From contig JAFSFT010000043.1 in NCBI GenBank assembly GCA_017435045.1, forward strand, positions 1 to 64,000: a stretch of DNA of 64,000 nt, in the 5' to 3' direction. The notes beneath the pieces are model-generated. The model did not search any database, was not told where the DNA came from, and saw only the letters and a list, made by a program, of their open reading frames with translations. A program made the translations under genes and the position numbers. The DNA comes from Oscillospiraceae bacterium. Lineage in GTDB: Bacteria; Bacillota; Clostridia; Oscillospirales; Ruminococcaceae. Position 1 is the stretch's first letter. The number at the start of each line of letters is the position of its first letter. This document shows, piece by piece, positions 43,395-52,604 of this stretch.

Positions 43395-45434
43395 TTATCT
43401 CTGCAGTATAACCACTATTGCATTGAGGGCCACAAACAGGTTTGTAAGGCCCATTACAAAACAGAGCGGACGGAATATATCCTTTTTAAGTGAAAAGGTT
43501 TTGCCACGCAAGGCCAGAAATGCCATAGGCAGTACAGGCAGCAGATATTTGCCCTGTATACCGTAGATTGTACTGTAGCTTACAGGTGTCCAGTTAATAC
43601 CAAGATAAACCACGAGCCCCAGAATTATAACTGATATAAATCCGAACATTCCTCTGTCATACAGACGCAGTGTGTAAGTTTCCTGCTCCTCTGCAAAGGT
43701 CGAAACAATGGCACATACAAGTATTACTATGATAAATGCATCGCTGATAAGCACGCTGTTATATCCCAGCACTCCCCCTGCAACACTCTTGATGTAATAT
43801 GCACCGTTTTCAAAGATTGTTCTGAGAACAAGCTTAAGTGTAACTACAGGATTCTGCAGCATAAGCCCGATATTGAATGTGGCATCAGGATTTGTAAGCA
43901 GCAATGTTTCCAGACTTTCGCCCGATGATATCGCAGGAAGAATTGTACGCAGTACATCGGGACGCAGCATAATTGCCAGAGCAACCGCAACGGCACCAAA
44001 TGCACCTATACCAACCACTGCAAATATCGGGTTAATCTTAAATTTTATTCTGTTAAGCAGCGGTACCTTTTTTATATCCAGCAGCAACACTGCTATACAG
44101 AGGGTGCAGTAGATAAATTTGCTTGGGGCCAGCAGCACACTGATTACAGCCAGCAGCACCAGCTGCCACCACTTGTATATTTCCTCCTGCTTTAAGAGAT
44201 ACAGCAGGTAAGCTGTGAAAAGGAAGCCCAGACTGATTACAAACACATCTCGGGAAAAACTGTTTGCAAGGTGAAGGGTAATGGGGAAAAAGCTGAGTGC
44301 CATAAACACATTTTTACCCACAGGGGTAATTTTTATTGCAAAAAAGACACACAGTGCAAAGAACAGCAGGTTAAAAAGTCTGCCAAGATACATACTGCCA
44401 ACGTAGCCAAGGTTAAGCATATGGCTTAGCTTTATACCAAGAGCCCCCATCATATAAACGCCGTCAAAATCAGACACTGCCCATACATTGCTGATTGGCT
44501 TTATGCCTTCTTTCTGTGCCTTTGAGAAAAGATTATCGTAAATATACTCGTAGCTGAAAACGTTTGTATGTTTATTTTCAAAGGTACTGCTGTAGTCCTC
44601 GGCACGTCGCTGGATTGTGCGTTCTGCAAGGTCTTTCCTTGTATAACCTTCCAGCTTTTCGTTGCACAGGCGATACGCTGTGTTTATGTGAGCCTCCTCG
44701 TCCGGAGATGAGAACGGCGGCAGAGCAAGAGTAAACAGACTGCTGACCGCCAGCAATGCGATAATAAACACAGTTTCCTTTTTAAAGCGGAATATAAAAC
44801 AGGCAGCATAGAGAAGTATTGCTGCGGCAACCGCAACCTTGCAGATAAGACCGAACCAGCCGTAAAGCGAAGCGTTGTCCACAACATATGTAAGCACGCC
44901 AAATGCCATTGTGCCGCTTGCAGAATCGCCCCACACCTTCATGTACGCTTCATCCCCGGCCGCGAAGTCCGGAGTTATACGCAGAATATAATCCCGTGTA
45001 CCCTTGGTTTCCTGCCAGTAGTCCCCAACGTAATATGGTCGGTCAAAAAAGATATCGGTATAAACATCGTTGACCATAACCTCGGTATTGAATGTGGTTT
45101 CTGCAACCACTGCACCCAGTTCTTTTTCTACAAGTTCAAGACGTGCAGAGCCCGCCTGAGGCTTGCCAAGATTATGAAAACGGATTTTCACGCCGTATAT
45201 ATCACCATGGGTGGAAAATTCCTGCTCCAGTGTTTTACCGTGGCTGAAATCCACCACAGGGGCATCATATATATCGTTGATATACCTGTACTGGTTTTTG
45301 GTTGTGGCGGTATCCACAAAGCTGTATTTTACAAAGAACAGTGCCAGCCCAACAGCAATCAATACCCCACCCAGACACACCGAATGAAGCAGTATTTTCA
45401 ATATTATGCTTTTAATATTTTTTGTTTTATCCAT
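43395..45434 (-). CDS. DUF2142 polytopic membrane protein
   Basis: A 679-residue protein with an N-terminal membrane helix, an extracytoplasmic beta-rich domain (about 40-200) and about ten or more membrane segments. FSSPDEEAHINTAYRLCNEK (about 245-264), with an acidic pair near the outer face of a helix, is the DUF2142 hallmark and resembles GT-C glycosyltransferases and arabinosyltransferase-like enzymes. A role in transferring lipid-linked sugars is likely but unproven. ATG at 45434 with AAAGGA is preferred over a start seven codons earlier. A GtrB-like transferase nearby could supply the polyprenyl sugar. Confidence 0.8.
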   Translation of the reverse strand: MDKTKNIKSIILKILLHSVCLGGVLIAVGLALFFVKYSFVDTATTKNQYRYINDIYDAPVVDFSHGKTLEQEFSTHGDIYGVKIRFHNLGKPQAGSARLELVEKELGAVVAETTFNTEVMVNDVYTDIFFDRPYYVGDYWQETKGTRDYILRITPDFAAGDEAYMKVWGDSASGTMAFGVLTYVVDNASLYGWFGLICKVAVAAAILLYAACFIFRFKKETVFIIALLAVSSLFTLALPPFSSPDEEAHINTAYRLCNEKLEGYTRKDLAERTIQRRAEDYSSTFENKHTNVFSYEYIYDNLFSKAQKEGIKPISNVWAVSDFDGVYMMGALGIKLSHMLNLGYVGSMYLGRLFNLLFFALCVFFAIKITPVGKNVFMALSFFPITLHLANSFSRDVFVISLGFLFTAYLLYLLKQEEIYKWWQLVLLAVISVLLAPSKFIYCTLCIAVLLLDIKKVPLLNRIKFKINPIFAVVGIGAFGAVAVALAIMLRPDVLRTILPAISSGESLETLLLTNPDATFNIGLMLQNPVVTLKLVLRTIFENGAYYIKSVAGGVLGYNSVLISDAFIIVILVCAIVSTFAEEQETYTLRLYDRGMFGFISVIILGLVVYLGINWTPVSYSTIYGIQGKYLLPVLPMAFLALRGKTFSLKKDIFRPLCFVMGLTNLFVALNAIVVILQR

Positions 45435-45500
45435 ATAAGTCCTTTTTGCTGTCAAAATAATTCAGACAGCAGGAAAATTTTTATCTGTAACTTTTTACAG

Positions 45501-46358
45501 CTATTCAAGGTCGAACATAATTCTGTAGATTGTATATTCGATGCTTTCGTCCTTTACGGGAATAAATTTCTTTACGCCTGAATGTGCGGCATAAATTTCC
45601 TCCACCTTACCGTACATACACTGGCTTTTGATGTAAACCTTTACACCTGCCGCCTGCAAGCGTTCCAGGGCAGCCTCGCACACTGCAGGCATACCGCCCG
45701 CACCAAGCAGCAGCACCAGCACCGCATCCATTGCCACATAGGACAAGATTACACCGCGGCTTAAATTAGGTGTAATGTAGATAACCCCGACCATATCGGT
45801 TTTAGGTTCCAGATACTTTGCCCCTCCGTCAGGCTTTGGTATAGGCTTTGTGAGATATTTTTTATCCACATTGTCAAATGCAGCAAATCCTTCGGTTTCC
45901 ATTTTGGTAACAGATTCCGCAGGCAGCAGTCTGCCGCCGATAGCTATACATATGCCGTAGTATTCGCCCGTAAGAGCAGTTTTGAGGGCAAGATTAAGGT
46001 TTGCCACAGCATCAGTACCAGGATAAACCATAGGCAGCTGACTGCCGGTAAGCACCACCGTTTTATCAAAATTCTGCAGGGCACAGGCAAGGTAAGCTGC
46101 AGTGTATGCCATACTGTCGGTGCCGTGGGTAATGACAAAGCTGTCGTATTTTTCGCGGTTTTCCCACAGCAGTCTTGCAATCTCCTGACGCTCAGGGTCG
46201 GTCATAACGCTGGAGTCAATCAGCTTGAAATCCAGCACATCGCAGTAGTAGTTAGAATATTTTAAAAGGTCTGCCCCTCTCAAATTAGGGCGCAATCCTT
46301 TTTCGGTAGGCACACAGCTTATTGCGCCGCCTGTGGTAATGAGAAGTGAATTAATCAT
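45501..46358 (-). CDS. L-asparaginase family protein, nucleophile Thr replaced by Ala
   Basis: A 285-residue protein of the bacterial asparaginase fold. The N-terminal LLITTGGAISC has Ala12 where active enzymes have the nucleophile Thr of TGGT. The second catalytic set is intact: HGTD with T80 and D81, and K152 in SVTKMET. VVLTGSQLP is also present. The codon for residue 12 is GCA. Length is slightly below the usual 320-340. A normal enzyme would hydrolyse asparagine to aspartate and ammonia; this one may be inactive or use another residue. No good ribosome-binding site is seen before the ATG. Confidence 0.82.
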   Translation of the reverse strand: MINSLLITTGGAISCVPTEKGLRPNLRGADLLKYSNYYCDVLDFKLIDSSVMTDPERQEIARLLWENREKYDSFVITHGTDSMAYTAAYLACALQNFDKTVVLTGSQLPMVYPGTDAVANLNLALKTALTGEYYGICIAIGGRLLPAESVTKMETEGFAAFDNVDKKYLTKPIPKPDGGAKYLEPKTDMVGVIYITPNLSRGVILSYVAMDAVLVLLLGAGGMPAVCEAALERLQAAGVKVYIKSQCMYGKVEEIYAAHSGVKKFIPVKDESIEYTIYRIMFDLE

Positions 46359-46449
46359 AAGATATATATAATATTAATACGTACAGCACAAAACAACAGT
46401 AAGAATATATCTGTGTTTATATTTCTGTAATAATTTTCAGATGTAAATC

Positions 46450-47385
46450 CTATTTTTCAATATTGGTTTTGCCGATGATGTATATTGGTCTGCCCTTTGT
46501 TTCGAGGTAAGTTTTTGCAAGGTACTGACCAAGGATGCCAAGGCACAGCAGCTGCAGGCCACCAAGCATAAGTACCACACTGATAAGTGTAGGGAAGCCG
46601 CTTACAGGGTCGCCAAAAAGGATGGTCTTGCCTGCATAGAAAATCATCATACAGAATGCGATAAAGCAGATTGCTATACCAAGCACACTGCTGATAACCA
46701 GCGGTGCTGTGGAAAATGCCACGATACCGTCGATAGAATAGAGGAACAGTTTCCAGAAATTCCACTTTGTTTCGCCTGCAACACGTTCGATATTTTCGTA
46801 TTCAAGCCACAGGGTCTTAAATCCTACCCAACTGAGAATACCTTTGGAGAAGCGGTTGTACTCGCACATTTTAACAACAGCATCCACCATCTCCCTTTTC
46901 ATCATACGGAAATCTCGTGCACCGTCTACAATTTCGGTTTTGGAAATTTTGTTGATGAGCTTGTAGAACATTCTTGCAAAAAATGAACGGATTGGTGGTT
47001 CGCCCTTGCGGGTTACACGACGGGTGCCGACACAGTCGTAGCCGTTCTGTTCAATTTCATATACCATTTTACCCAGCAGTGCCGGTGGGTCCTGCAGGTC
47101 GGCATCCATAAGCACAACGTAGTCGCCGCTGGCATTTTCCAGCCCTGCATACATTGCACTTTCCTTGCCGAAGTTACGGGAGAATGATATGTATTTTACC
47201 CTTTCGTCCTGTGCTGCCAGCTGCTGCATGGTCTGGAGAGTTTTATCCTTTGAACCATCATCCACCAACACAAATTCCCAGGTTACATCAGGAATTTTTT
47301 CCAGTTCCTTTGTGGTTTCAGTGTAAAAAATTGGCAGGGCTTCCTGCTCGTTATAGCAGGGTACAACTACAGAGATTTTTTTCAT
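46450..47385 (-). CDS. Polyprenyl-phosphate glycosyltransferase (GtrB/DPM1-like)
   Basis: A 311-residue membrane-bound family 2 glycosyltransferase that transfers a sugar from a nucleotide donor to polyprenyl phosphate. It has SVVVPCYNEQEALP (about 4-17), LVDDGSKDKT (about 40-49), the DxD in LMDADLQDPP (about 91-100) and two C-terminal membrane helices (about 232-255 and 265-290). AGGAAAT precedes the ATG. It lies near the DUF2142 gene, a likely acceptor-side partner. Donor sugar (glucose, GlcNAc or mannose) is not evident. Confidence 0.9.
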   Translation of the reverse strand: MKKISVVVPCYNEQEALPIFYTETTKELEKIPDVTWEFVLVDDGSKDKTLQTMQQLAAQDERVKYISFSRNFGKESAMYAGLENASGDYVVLMDADLQDPPALLGKMVYEIEQNGYDCVGTRRVTRKGEPPIRSFFARMFYKLINKISKTEIVDGARDFRMMKREMVDAVVKMCEYNRFSKGILSWVGFKTLWLEYENIERVAGETKWNFWKLFLYSIDGIVAFSTAPLVISSVLGIAICFIAFCMMIFYAGKTILFGDPVSGFPTLISVVLMLGGLQLLCLGILGQYLAKTYLETKGRPIYIIGKTNIEK

Positions 47386-47532
47386 TGTTATTTCCTCGTT
47401 ATATTAAAAAGTTTCTGGCTTTTTGTTATCCGGTTAATTGCCGCAAAAGCGGTATGCCTGCGGCCAGTTGGTATCATTTTCCACAATGCTTCAAGAACAG
47501 CCGCCACAGACAACTTATCCATAAAAATGTGG

Positions 47533-47799
47533 TTATTCCTCACTTAATGCGGTTTTAAGTGCATTTTCCACTGCTTCCGGTGTGGGTACACCCTCGTGGA
47601 TTTTACGTTCGTTTACATAGAAAGCAGGCACATAGTAATAATCGTATTTTGTGGCGTAAAGAGGACTGAGCTTTTCGTCCACCTTTGCAATTTCCACTTT
47701 TGCATATTCGGGATTCTGCTCGCACAGCTGTGCAAACATCCTGTCTGCATTTTTGCAGTGAGGGCAGTTTTCAAGAAAAAAGTATACAATTTTTGCCAT
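47533..47799 (-). CDS. Thioredoxin/glutaredoxin-like protein
   Basis: An 88-residue minimal thioredoxin fold. The redox motif CPHC is at about residues 12-15, followed by the helix KNADRMFAQLC and the cis-Pro loop VPAFYVNE (about 57-64). It is cytoplasmic and probably reduces disulphides; whether thioredoxin reductase or glutathione serves it cannot be seen. GAGGTCAA lies before the ATG. It is a single gene, downstream of the DtxR-type regulator. Confidence 0.85.
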   Translation of the reverse strand: MAKIVYFFLENCPHCKNADRMFAQLCEQNPEYAKVEIAKVDEKLSPLYATKYDYYYVPAFYVNERKIHEGVPTPEAVENALKTALSEE

Positions 47800-47947
47800 A
47801 TTGACCTCTTTCTCCGAAAAAATCGGACTTATCCATAGTTTAAGCTGATTTTCAAAAGCTTTATATCACATCAGCTTTTATGCCGTACAAGGTTTTATCG
47901 CACCATAAAATTGTGCATATAGCAGGATAATACCCTGTTAAAATACA

Positions 47948-48328
47948 TCAGCCCTTATTGTGATAGTTTTTAAAATAAAAATCCTTTATTCTGTTGAAGG
48001 ATTCGTCGCTTAAATCGTGTTCCAGCCTGCAGGCATCCTGACTGGCTGTATCCTTTGATACCCCCAGTTCCATAAGAATAAGGGTAAGTACAAGATGACG
48101 CTCGTAAATCTGTTCTGCCTTGAGACGCCCTTTAGGGGTAAGTACAACAGATTTTTTATCGTCAATAAAGATATATTTTTCCTGCACCAGCTTTTTGATG
48201 GCTATACTTACACTGGGTGCAGCAAAGCCGAGGTGTGCCGCAATATCAACATTTCGCACTGCCTCGTTCTTTTTGGAGAGGACAAGTATTGCCTCCAGAT
48301 AATCTTCACGGGATTTATCGCCGTCCAT
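47948..48328 (-). CDS. DtxR/MntR-family metal-dependent regulator
   Basis: A 126-residue short-form metalloregulator. The winged helix-turn-helix (about 18-55, with NVDIAAHLGFAAPSVSIAIK) is followed by a helical dimerisation domain with metal-ligand candidates in YERHLVLTLIL, DACRLEHDLSDE. Fe(II) or Mn(II) is the expected effector; the SH3-like domain is absent as in MntR. GGAG precedes the ATG. A TTAG-6-CTAA inverted repeat about 40 bases upstream is a candidate autoregulatory site. Target genes are not obvious here. Confidence 0.88.
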   Translation of the reverse strand: MDGDKSREDYLEAILVLSKKNEAVRNVDIAAHLGFAAPSVSIAIKKLVQEKYIFIDDKKSVVLTPKGRLKAEQIYERHLVLTLILMELGVSKDTASQDACRLEHDLSDESFNRIKDFYFKNYHNKG

Positions 48329-48366
48329 AGTAACTCCATTTTAAATATATTTTCTTATTATATATG

Positions 48367-48380
48367 TTAGCATAGACTAA
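48367..48380. promoter_or_regulatory. Candidate DtxR-type operator
   Basis: TTAG (48367-48370) and CTAA (48377-48380) are inverted with a 6-base spacer, like DtxR/MntR half-sites, and lie about 40 bases upstream of the regulator start. Confidence 0.4.
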
Positions 48381-48463
48381 AGGCTTTAATCAAGTTTTTT
48401 ATCTCATTACACATATGTCAGTATAATATCTGCATATATTGCAGCAGGTTCTGCCACTTTTTG

Positions 48464-49366
48464 TTATCGGTACAGCTCTTCTTTTCTTTTCCAGTAATCA
48501 GCCTTTGCTTTATCCTGTGGTGCTATTCCACCCTCTGTATAAAGCTTTACAAGAAAGTCTATTGCACTTCTGCTGCCTTTTTCGCCAGCTTCTTCATAAA
48601 GCTTCAGGGCCATTGCTTCATCCTTTTCTGTGCCTGCACCAACGCGGTATGCTTCTGCACAAAGGTACAGTGCATCCTTATGGCCTTTATGTGCTGACGG
48701 GATAAAGTAGTTATTCAGGATTTCCTGTATATCTGCAGCATTTTTTGCCATGGTCATCTTCATTCTGCCATAGCGGTACAAAGCCTCGTCATTGCCTGCT
48801 ACCAGGGCCTTTTCCGCCCATGCTGATGCAGCTTCAATATTGCCTGTAGTGCTGTAAATATCCGCACATTTAAGCATTGCATCATCGTAGCCTGCCCTGG
48901 CAGCTTCTTCGTACCAGTACAGTGCCTTTGTTATATCCGCTTTGGTGCCTATGCCTTCCTCGTATTTCTGGGCAGTTATTCTGTATGCTTCGCTGTTACC
49001 GTTTTCAGCCGCTTTTTCCATCCAGTCCATAGCCGTATACGGCTGTGGCTTGCAGCCTATGCCGTTAAAAAAGCATATTCCAAGGCTGTACATAGCACTG
49101 ACATCTCCTGCTTCGGCAGATTTTCTGCACCATTCAAAAGCCTTTTCTGTATTTATCTGTGTACCTATACCCTGCGAGTACATAAGATAGCAGTTGAACA
49201 TTGCCGCCCTGCTTCCAAGCGATGCCGCATTTTCCATACATTCAAGGGCTTTGGCGTAATTCTGTTCAGCACCATTTCCTTCAAAGTATTTTATACCCTC
49301 AGTAAACCATTCATCTTCATTTCTATTATCTATACGCCGTACGTTGCAGTTGTCGGAAAAATCCAT
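48464..49366 (-). CDS. Sel1-repeat protein
   Basis: A 300-residue soluble protein built of about six to seven Sel1-like TPR repeats (A-x-x-W/Y-x-x-x-A-A-x-x-G pattern, for example EWCRKSAEAGDVSAMYSLG, YWYEEAARAGYDDAML and LKLYEEAGEKGSRSAI). Sel1 proteins scaffold protein-protein contacts, often in signalling or secretion. No signal peptide or membrane helix. AGAGGGAC lies before the ATG. It follows the CotH-VTC operon on the same strand after a terminator. Partners are unknown. Confidence 0.88.
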   Translation of the reverse strand: MDFSDNCNVRRIDNRNEDEWFTEGIKYFEGNGAEQNYAKALECMENAASLGSRAAMFNCYLMYSQGIGTQINTEKAFEWCRKSAEAGDVSAMYSLGICFFNGIGCKPQPYTAMDWMEKAAENGNSEAYRITAQKYEEGIGTKADITKALYWYEEAARAGYDDAMLKCADIYSTTGNIEAASAWAEKALVAGNDEALYRYGRMKMTMAKNAADIQEILNNYFIPSAHKGHKDALYLCAEAYRVGAGTEKDEAMALKLYEEAGEKGSRSAIDFLVKLYTEGGIAPQDKAKADYWKRKEELYR

Positions 49367-49400
49367 GGCTGTCCCTCTTTTAATACAGTTTATTTATAAG

Positions 49401-49445
49401 AAAAACCGCAGAATATAAAGCCTTTTTCAAGGCATATTTCTGCGG
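49401..49445 (-). terminator. Terminator of the DUF4956-CotH-VTC operon
   Basis: CCGCAGAATAT and ATATTTCTGCGG pair with an inner GCC/GGC stem; the minus strand continues with TTTTTC. Confidence 0.8.
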
Positions 49446-49485
49446 CTTCGGTTTGATTATACATATTTTTACCGCAGGTTTATTT

Positions 49486-50172
49486 CTACAGCCCAAACAG
49501 GGTATCATACCCTGCGGTATACTTGCTGAAAGAGCCTGCATTAAGCCCCATATCGCTCATAAGCTTTGTCAGCCAATGTGGTACAAAGCTGTCGTATTTC
49601 ACCTCTATTACAGTTTTATCGGTAACAGGGGAAATGGGTATTTTTTCCTCAAAAAACTCCTCGTTTGCCGCACCCACCCTTATGTCGCTGTCAAAGGTCA
49701 CACGAAAACCTTCGTCACCGAAAAAGTATGCGTGGCGGTTGTAGCTTACATTTATAAGAGGGCGGTAAACATTTGCTTTGAGCTGATAGTATGTGTAAAC
49801 ACTGTCTGGTGTGTTTTTATCCAGCAGCAGACCGTATTCGCCGTTAAAAACATCCATTGCCTGCTGTCTGTCCAGTGTGGTGACATACTTTGTGGCCACC
49901 TCGCCGATTTTGCTTTTAATCTCCAGCTTGAACACATCGCTGCCTGTATAGTTTCGCAGTCTCAGCTTCTGACGCTCCTTTGTTCCCAGTTCCTTGAGAA
50001 TATAGTCCTGATTGTAAGGAGTTTCAAAGTATATGGAGTTTACACGGTAGCAGCCGTAGCTGTCCGCAAAGCTGTCGCCTGCCATTACTGTTTCGATTTT
50101 GTGGCGGATAATCTCCGCTTTGTGGCTGTCTGTCTCGAACTTTATCTCGTGGCGGTAGCTGTGGGGCGTCAT
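49486..50172 (-). CDS. VTC-domain polyphosphate polymerase-like protein
   Basis: A 228-residue protein with the VTC (triphosphate-tunnel) catalytic domain. Basic and acidic tunnel residues lie on alternating strands: YRHEIKFETD (about 5-14), NSIYFETPYNQDY, KLRLRNYTG, FKLEIKSKIG, and VTFDSDIR, VIEVKYDSF near the end. VTC4-like domains make polyphosphate from ATP; in bacteria the VTC/CotH/DUF4956 trio is a known conserved neighbourhood of uncertain role. The ATG at 50172, just after the CotH stop, is preferred; a longer start overlapping CotH by 35 bases is possible. Confidence 0.85.
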   Translation of the reverse strand: MTPHSYRHEIKFETDSHKAEIIRHKIETVMAGDSFADSYGCYRVNSIYFETPYNQDYILKELGTKERQKLRLRNYTGSDVFKLEIKSKIGEVATKYVTTLDRQQAMDVFNGEYGLLLDKNTPDSVYTYYQLKANVYRPLINVSYNRHAYFFGDEGFRVTFDSDIRVGAANEEFFEEKIPISPVTDKTVIEVKYDSFVPHWLTKLMSDMGLNAGSFSKYTAGYDTLFGL

Positions 50173-50179
50173 TTCCAGC

Positions 50180-51643
50180 TTAGTAAAGCTGTGCGATTTC
50201 GTCAATATGCTCATCCATCCATCTGCCCCTTTCTATAAGAAATTTTTCTATATAATCTCTTTCCTGCTCTGAGTTTTCCAGCTTGTTGTACTTGTTGCCA
50301 AAAGGTACCGACTGCAGAAAAATATAACCGAACTTTTCATCATTTCTCTGCCACGCACCTTCCAGCTGATTTTCCGCATCATCCAGCAGGGCAATGATGT
50401 TCTCCTCGCTGAGCACACCACCCTCGCTGCGAAGTTCCTTCCATCGGGTTATTATGGTGTTGCGGAAATTTTCGTGCTGCATATACTGCTTTACACGGGA
50501 CTGGTCCAGAATGCTGAATTCCGGCACGTTTTTAAGGCTGTTGCTGAAATCCACATTGCCTGTGCCAAGGTCAAAGTCCCACTGAATAACCTTTATCTTT
50601 TCACCTCTCGGGCGGTAATAGTAAAGAGAGGAGGAAAATCCCTCGTAGTTTTTAAGCAGTTCTGTCATAAGCATAACATCTGCAATCTGCTGAATATCAT
50701 AATACTGGCTGAACTCCTCGTCAGTGCCCTCATAAAGTGCCTTTTCATATATTTCCAGCTCATCCTTTATGGCTTTTGCCGCTGCAGCGTCCATATCCTC
50801 TGCTTTTGGAAATGCTATGCTGTAACTGTTGCCAAGGCTGTTCTTTTCAAGGCGGACTGCGGTGTCGTAGCCCTCCTCGTAGGCATCTTTTTTATATATA
50901 AAGTTGCCGCCCTCGTAAAATATATTGTCCATGCTTTCAGGGGTGGTATATTCGCCCATAGCTATGCGGTTTTTATCCTGCTTGATTTTTTCCACAATCA
51001 GATATACGCCCTGATAGTCCTCCATTGACAGCGTACTGTCGGGAGTATCCACAAACACCTCGGCAAACTGACATTTTGGCGACCATCCGTTAAGCTGTGA
51101 CTGCAGTGTATAGGCAATATAATTGCGGATAAGGCTGCGGTCAATATAAGGGGCATGGAACACAAAATCGCTTTCTGCATCAAAGTTCAGAAAATCGTAA
51201 TTTACAGGAAATCCTTCATCATCACGGAATTCCAGCGAAAACGGCTTTTTGTCCTGCATATAGCTGCTGGTTCTGCCACGCAGTTTCATCATCTCGTCGT
51301 AATAAACGTGGCTTGGGATATCTTCGGGGCTGTTTTCCTCCCTGTTGAAAACATACAAATCCACACTGCTTTCCTCTCTGAGAGGCATAACAGGACCATC
51401 AGCCGACCATTCCCAGTAAGGTATAAGCTTATCTATATCATAACTGTAGATATAAATCACAGGCAGGGTAAATTTTTCCTGCTGCACATCTTCTTCCACA
51501 GTATTTGGAATGTGGATATCCAGCTTTTCATTTTTATAGTTTATGTCGTAGTTCCAGAAATCGGGCACTGCAACAGACATAAGTCCAAAGGCGACAAGGA
51601 CAAAAACCAGAAGTATTAACTTTTTGGCATTTTCCTTTTTCAC
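50180..51643 (-). CDS. CotH-family (spore-coat kinase-like) secreted protein
   Basis: A 487-residue protein with an N-terminal membrane anchor (about 8-28) and an extracytoplasmic CotH kinase-like domain. Motifs include DFLNFDAESDFVFHAPYIDR (about 168-187), YQGVYLIVEKIKQDKNRI (about 226-243) and VIQWDFDLGTGN (about 358-369) with the Asp metal-binding site. CotH proteins phosphorylate coat proteins in Bacillus; here the neighbours point to an envelope-related phosphate role. It starts at GTG overlapping the DUF4956 stop (TAGTG), which indicates translational coupling. Confidence 0.88.
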   Translation of the reverse strand: MKKENAKKLILLVFVLVAFGLMSVAVPDFWNYDINYKNEKLDIHIPNTVEEDVQQEKFTLPVIYIYSYDIDKLIPYWEWSADGPVMPLREESSVDLYVFNREENSPEDIPSHVYYDEMMKLRGRTSSYMQDKKPFSLEFRDDEGFPVNYDFLNFDAESDFVFHAPYIDRSLIRNYIAYTLQSQLNGWSPKCQFAEVFVDTPDSTLSMEDYQGVYLIVEKIKQDKNRIAMGEYTTPESMDNIFYEGGNFIYKKDAYEEGYDTAVRLEKNSLGNSYSIAFPKAEDMDAAAAKAIKDELEIYEKALYEGTDEEFSQYYDIQQIADVMLMTELLKNYEGFSSSLYYYRPRGEKIKVIQWDFDLGTGNVDFSNSLKNVPEFSILDQSRVKQYMQHENFRNTIITRWKELRSEGGVLSEENIIALLDDAENQLEGAWQRNDEKFGYIFLQSVPFGNKYNKLENSEQERDYIEKFLIERGRWMDEHIDEIAQLY

Positions 51644-52296
51644 TATATATTCACTCCGCTTACAATATTTACATTTTCAATGCCGTTTACAGCTTTAAGG
51701 TCTTCAAGCAGCATATCGCTGTTTTTGCAGGTGATTTCGTAGATGTATTCCTGCTTTGTTCTGCCTGAAGATTTGGATTTCTGTGTAAATTTTACACCTT
51801 TTGACTTGAGCAGGGCATTGATTTCTCTTGCAGAAAGATTTTCGCCGCGGATTATAAGAACCTCTTTGAGACAGGTTTTGCTGATAAAGCTGAAAAGAAT
51901 TACAAACACGCTGATAAGCAGTGTTGCAATAACCGCAAGGATAAAGTTGCCTGTACCTGCACTGATGCCGATTGCCACAGCCCAGAAGATGTAGCCTGTG
52001 TCTACAGGGTCTTTGATGGCAGAGCGGAAACGGATGATGGACAAAGCACCAACCATACCGAGAGAGAGGGCAAGGTTGCTTTCGATTATCATCATAATGA
52101 TACCTGTAACCACGCTGGTAAGTACAAGGACAATTGCAAAATTGGAGTAATAGTTTACCCGTTTTGTTGTCAGCTTATACACAGCAAAGATTACAAGGGA
52201 GAGGACAAAGATTACAATAAGGTTTGTTACCATCTGACCTACAGTGTAACCGCTTACATTTTTTGTAAGGTAAGAAAAAATTTCGTTTTTGTTCAT
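51643..52296 (-). CDS. DUF4956 membrane protein
   Basis: A 217-residue protein with four membrane segments (about 20-125) and a cytoplasmic alpha/beta C-terminal domain. GMVGALSIIRFRSAIKDPVD (about 75-94) is the DUF4956 signature. The family travels with VTC and CotH and may link membrane transport or anchoring to polyphosphate synthesis. GAGGTAA lies before the ATG. It is the first gene of the operon. Confidence 0.88.
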   Translation of the reverse strand: MNKNEIFSYLTKNVSGYTVGQMVTNLIVIFVLSLVIFAVYKLTTKRVNYYSNFAIVLVLTSVVTGIIMMIIESNLALSLGMVGALSIIRFRSAIKDPVDTGYIFWAVAIGISAGTGNFILAVIATLLISVFVILFSFISKTCLKEVLIIRGENLSAREINALLKSKGVKFTQKSKSSGRTKQEYIYEITCKNSDMLLEDLKAVNGIENVNIVSGVNI

Positions 52297-52328
52297 AACA
52301 TTACCTCGTTTATTTAAAAATAATATTC

Positions 52329-52575
52329 AATAGAGTAAAGGACAATCCCGATATGACACAGGTAAGTTGTAAAGTACAAATATGCCCTGCCGGATTTGCC
52401 TTAAATTATATTTTACTCTATTACAGTAAGTTTTTCAATAAATGAGAAGGAAAGATAGAGATGATGTAAGCCGAATATTATAAAACGCAAAATATGCCAT
52501 TCCGTGCAACATCGAACAATCTCCTGATTTTATAAAACGAGGGATTCTTCGCAGTTAAAGCTGCACAGAATGACA
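52329..52575. repeat. Two nested palindromic units in the gap before the DUF4956 operon
   Basis: AATAGAGTAAA (52329-52339) pairs perfectly with TTTACTCTATT (52412-52422). TGCCATTCCGTGCA (52495-52508) pairs with TGCACAGAATGACA (52562-52575) with two mismatches, and inner segments CGAACAATC and GATTCTTCG also pair. This resembles a degenerate MITE or REP-like intergenic repeat rather than a gene. Confidence 0.5.
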
Positions 52576-52604
52576 TTTTAATTTTTATATTCAGTTTTTG
52601 ACAA

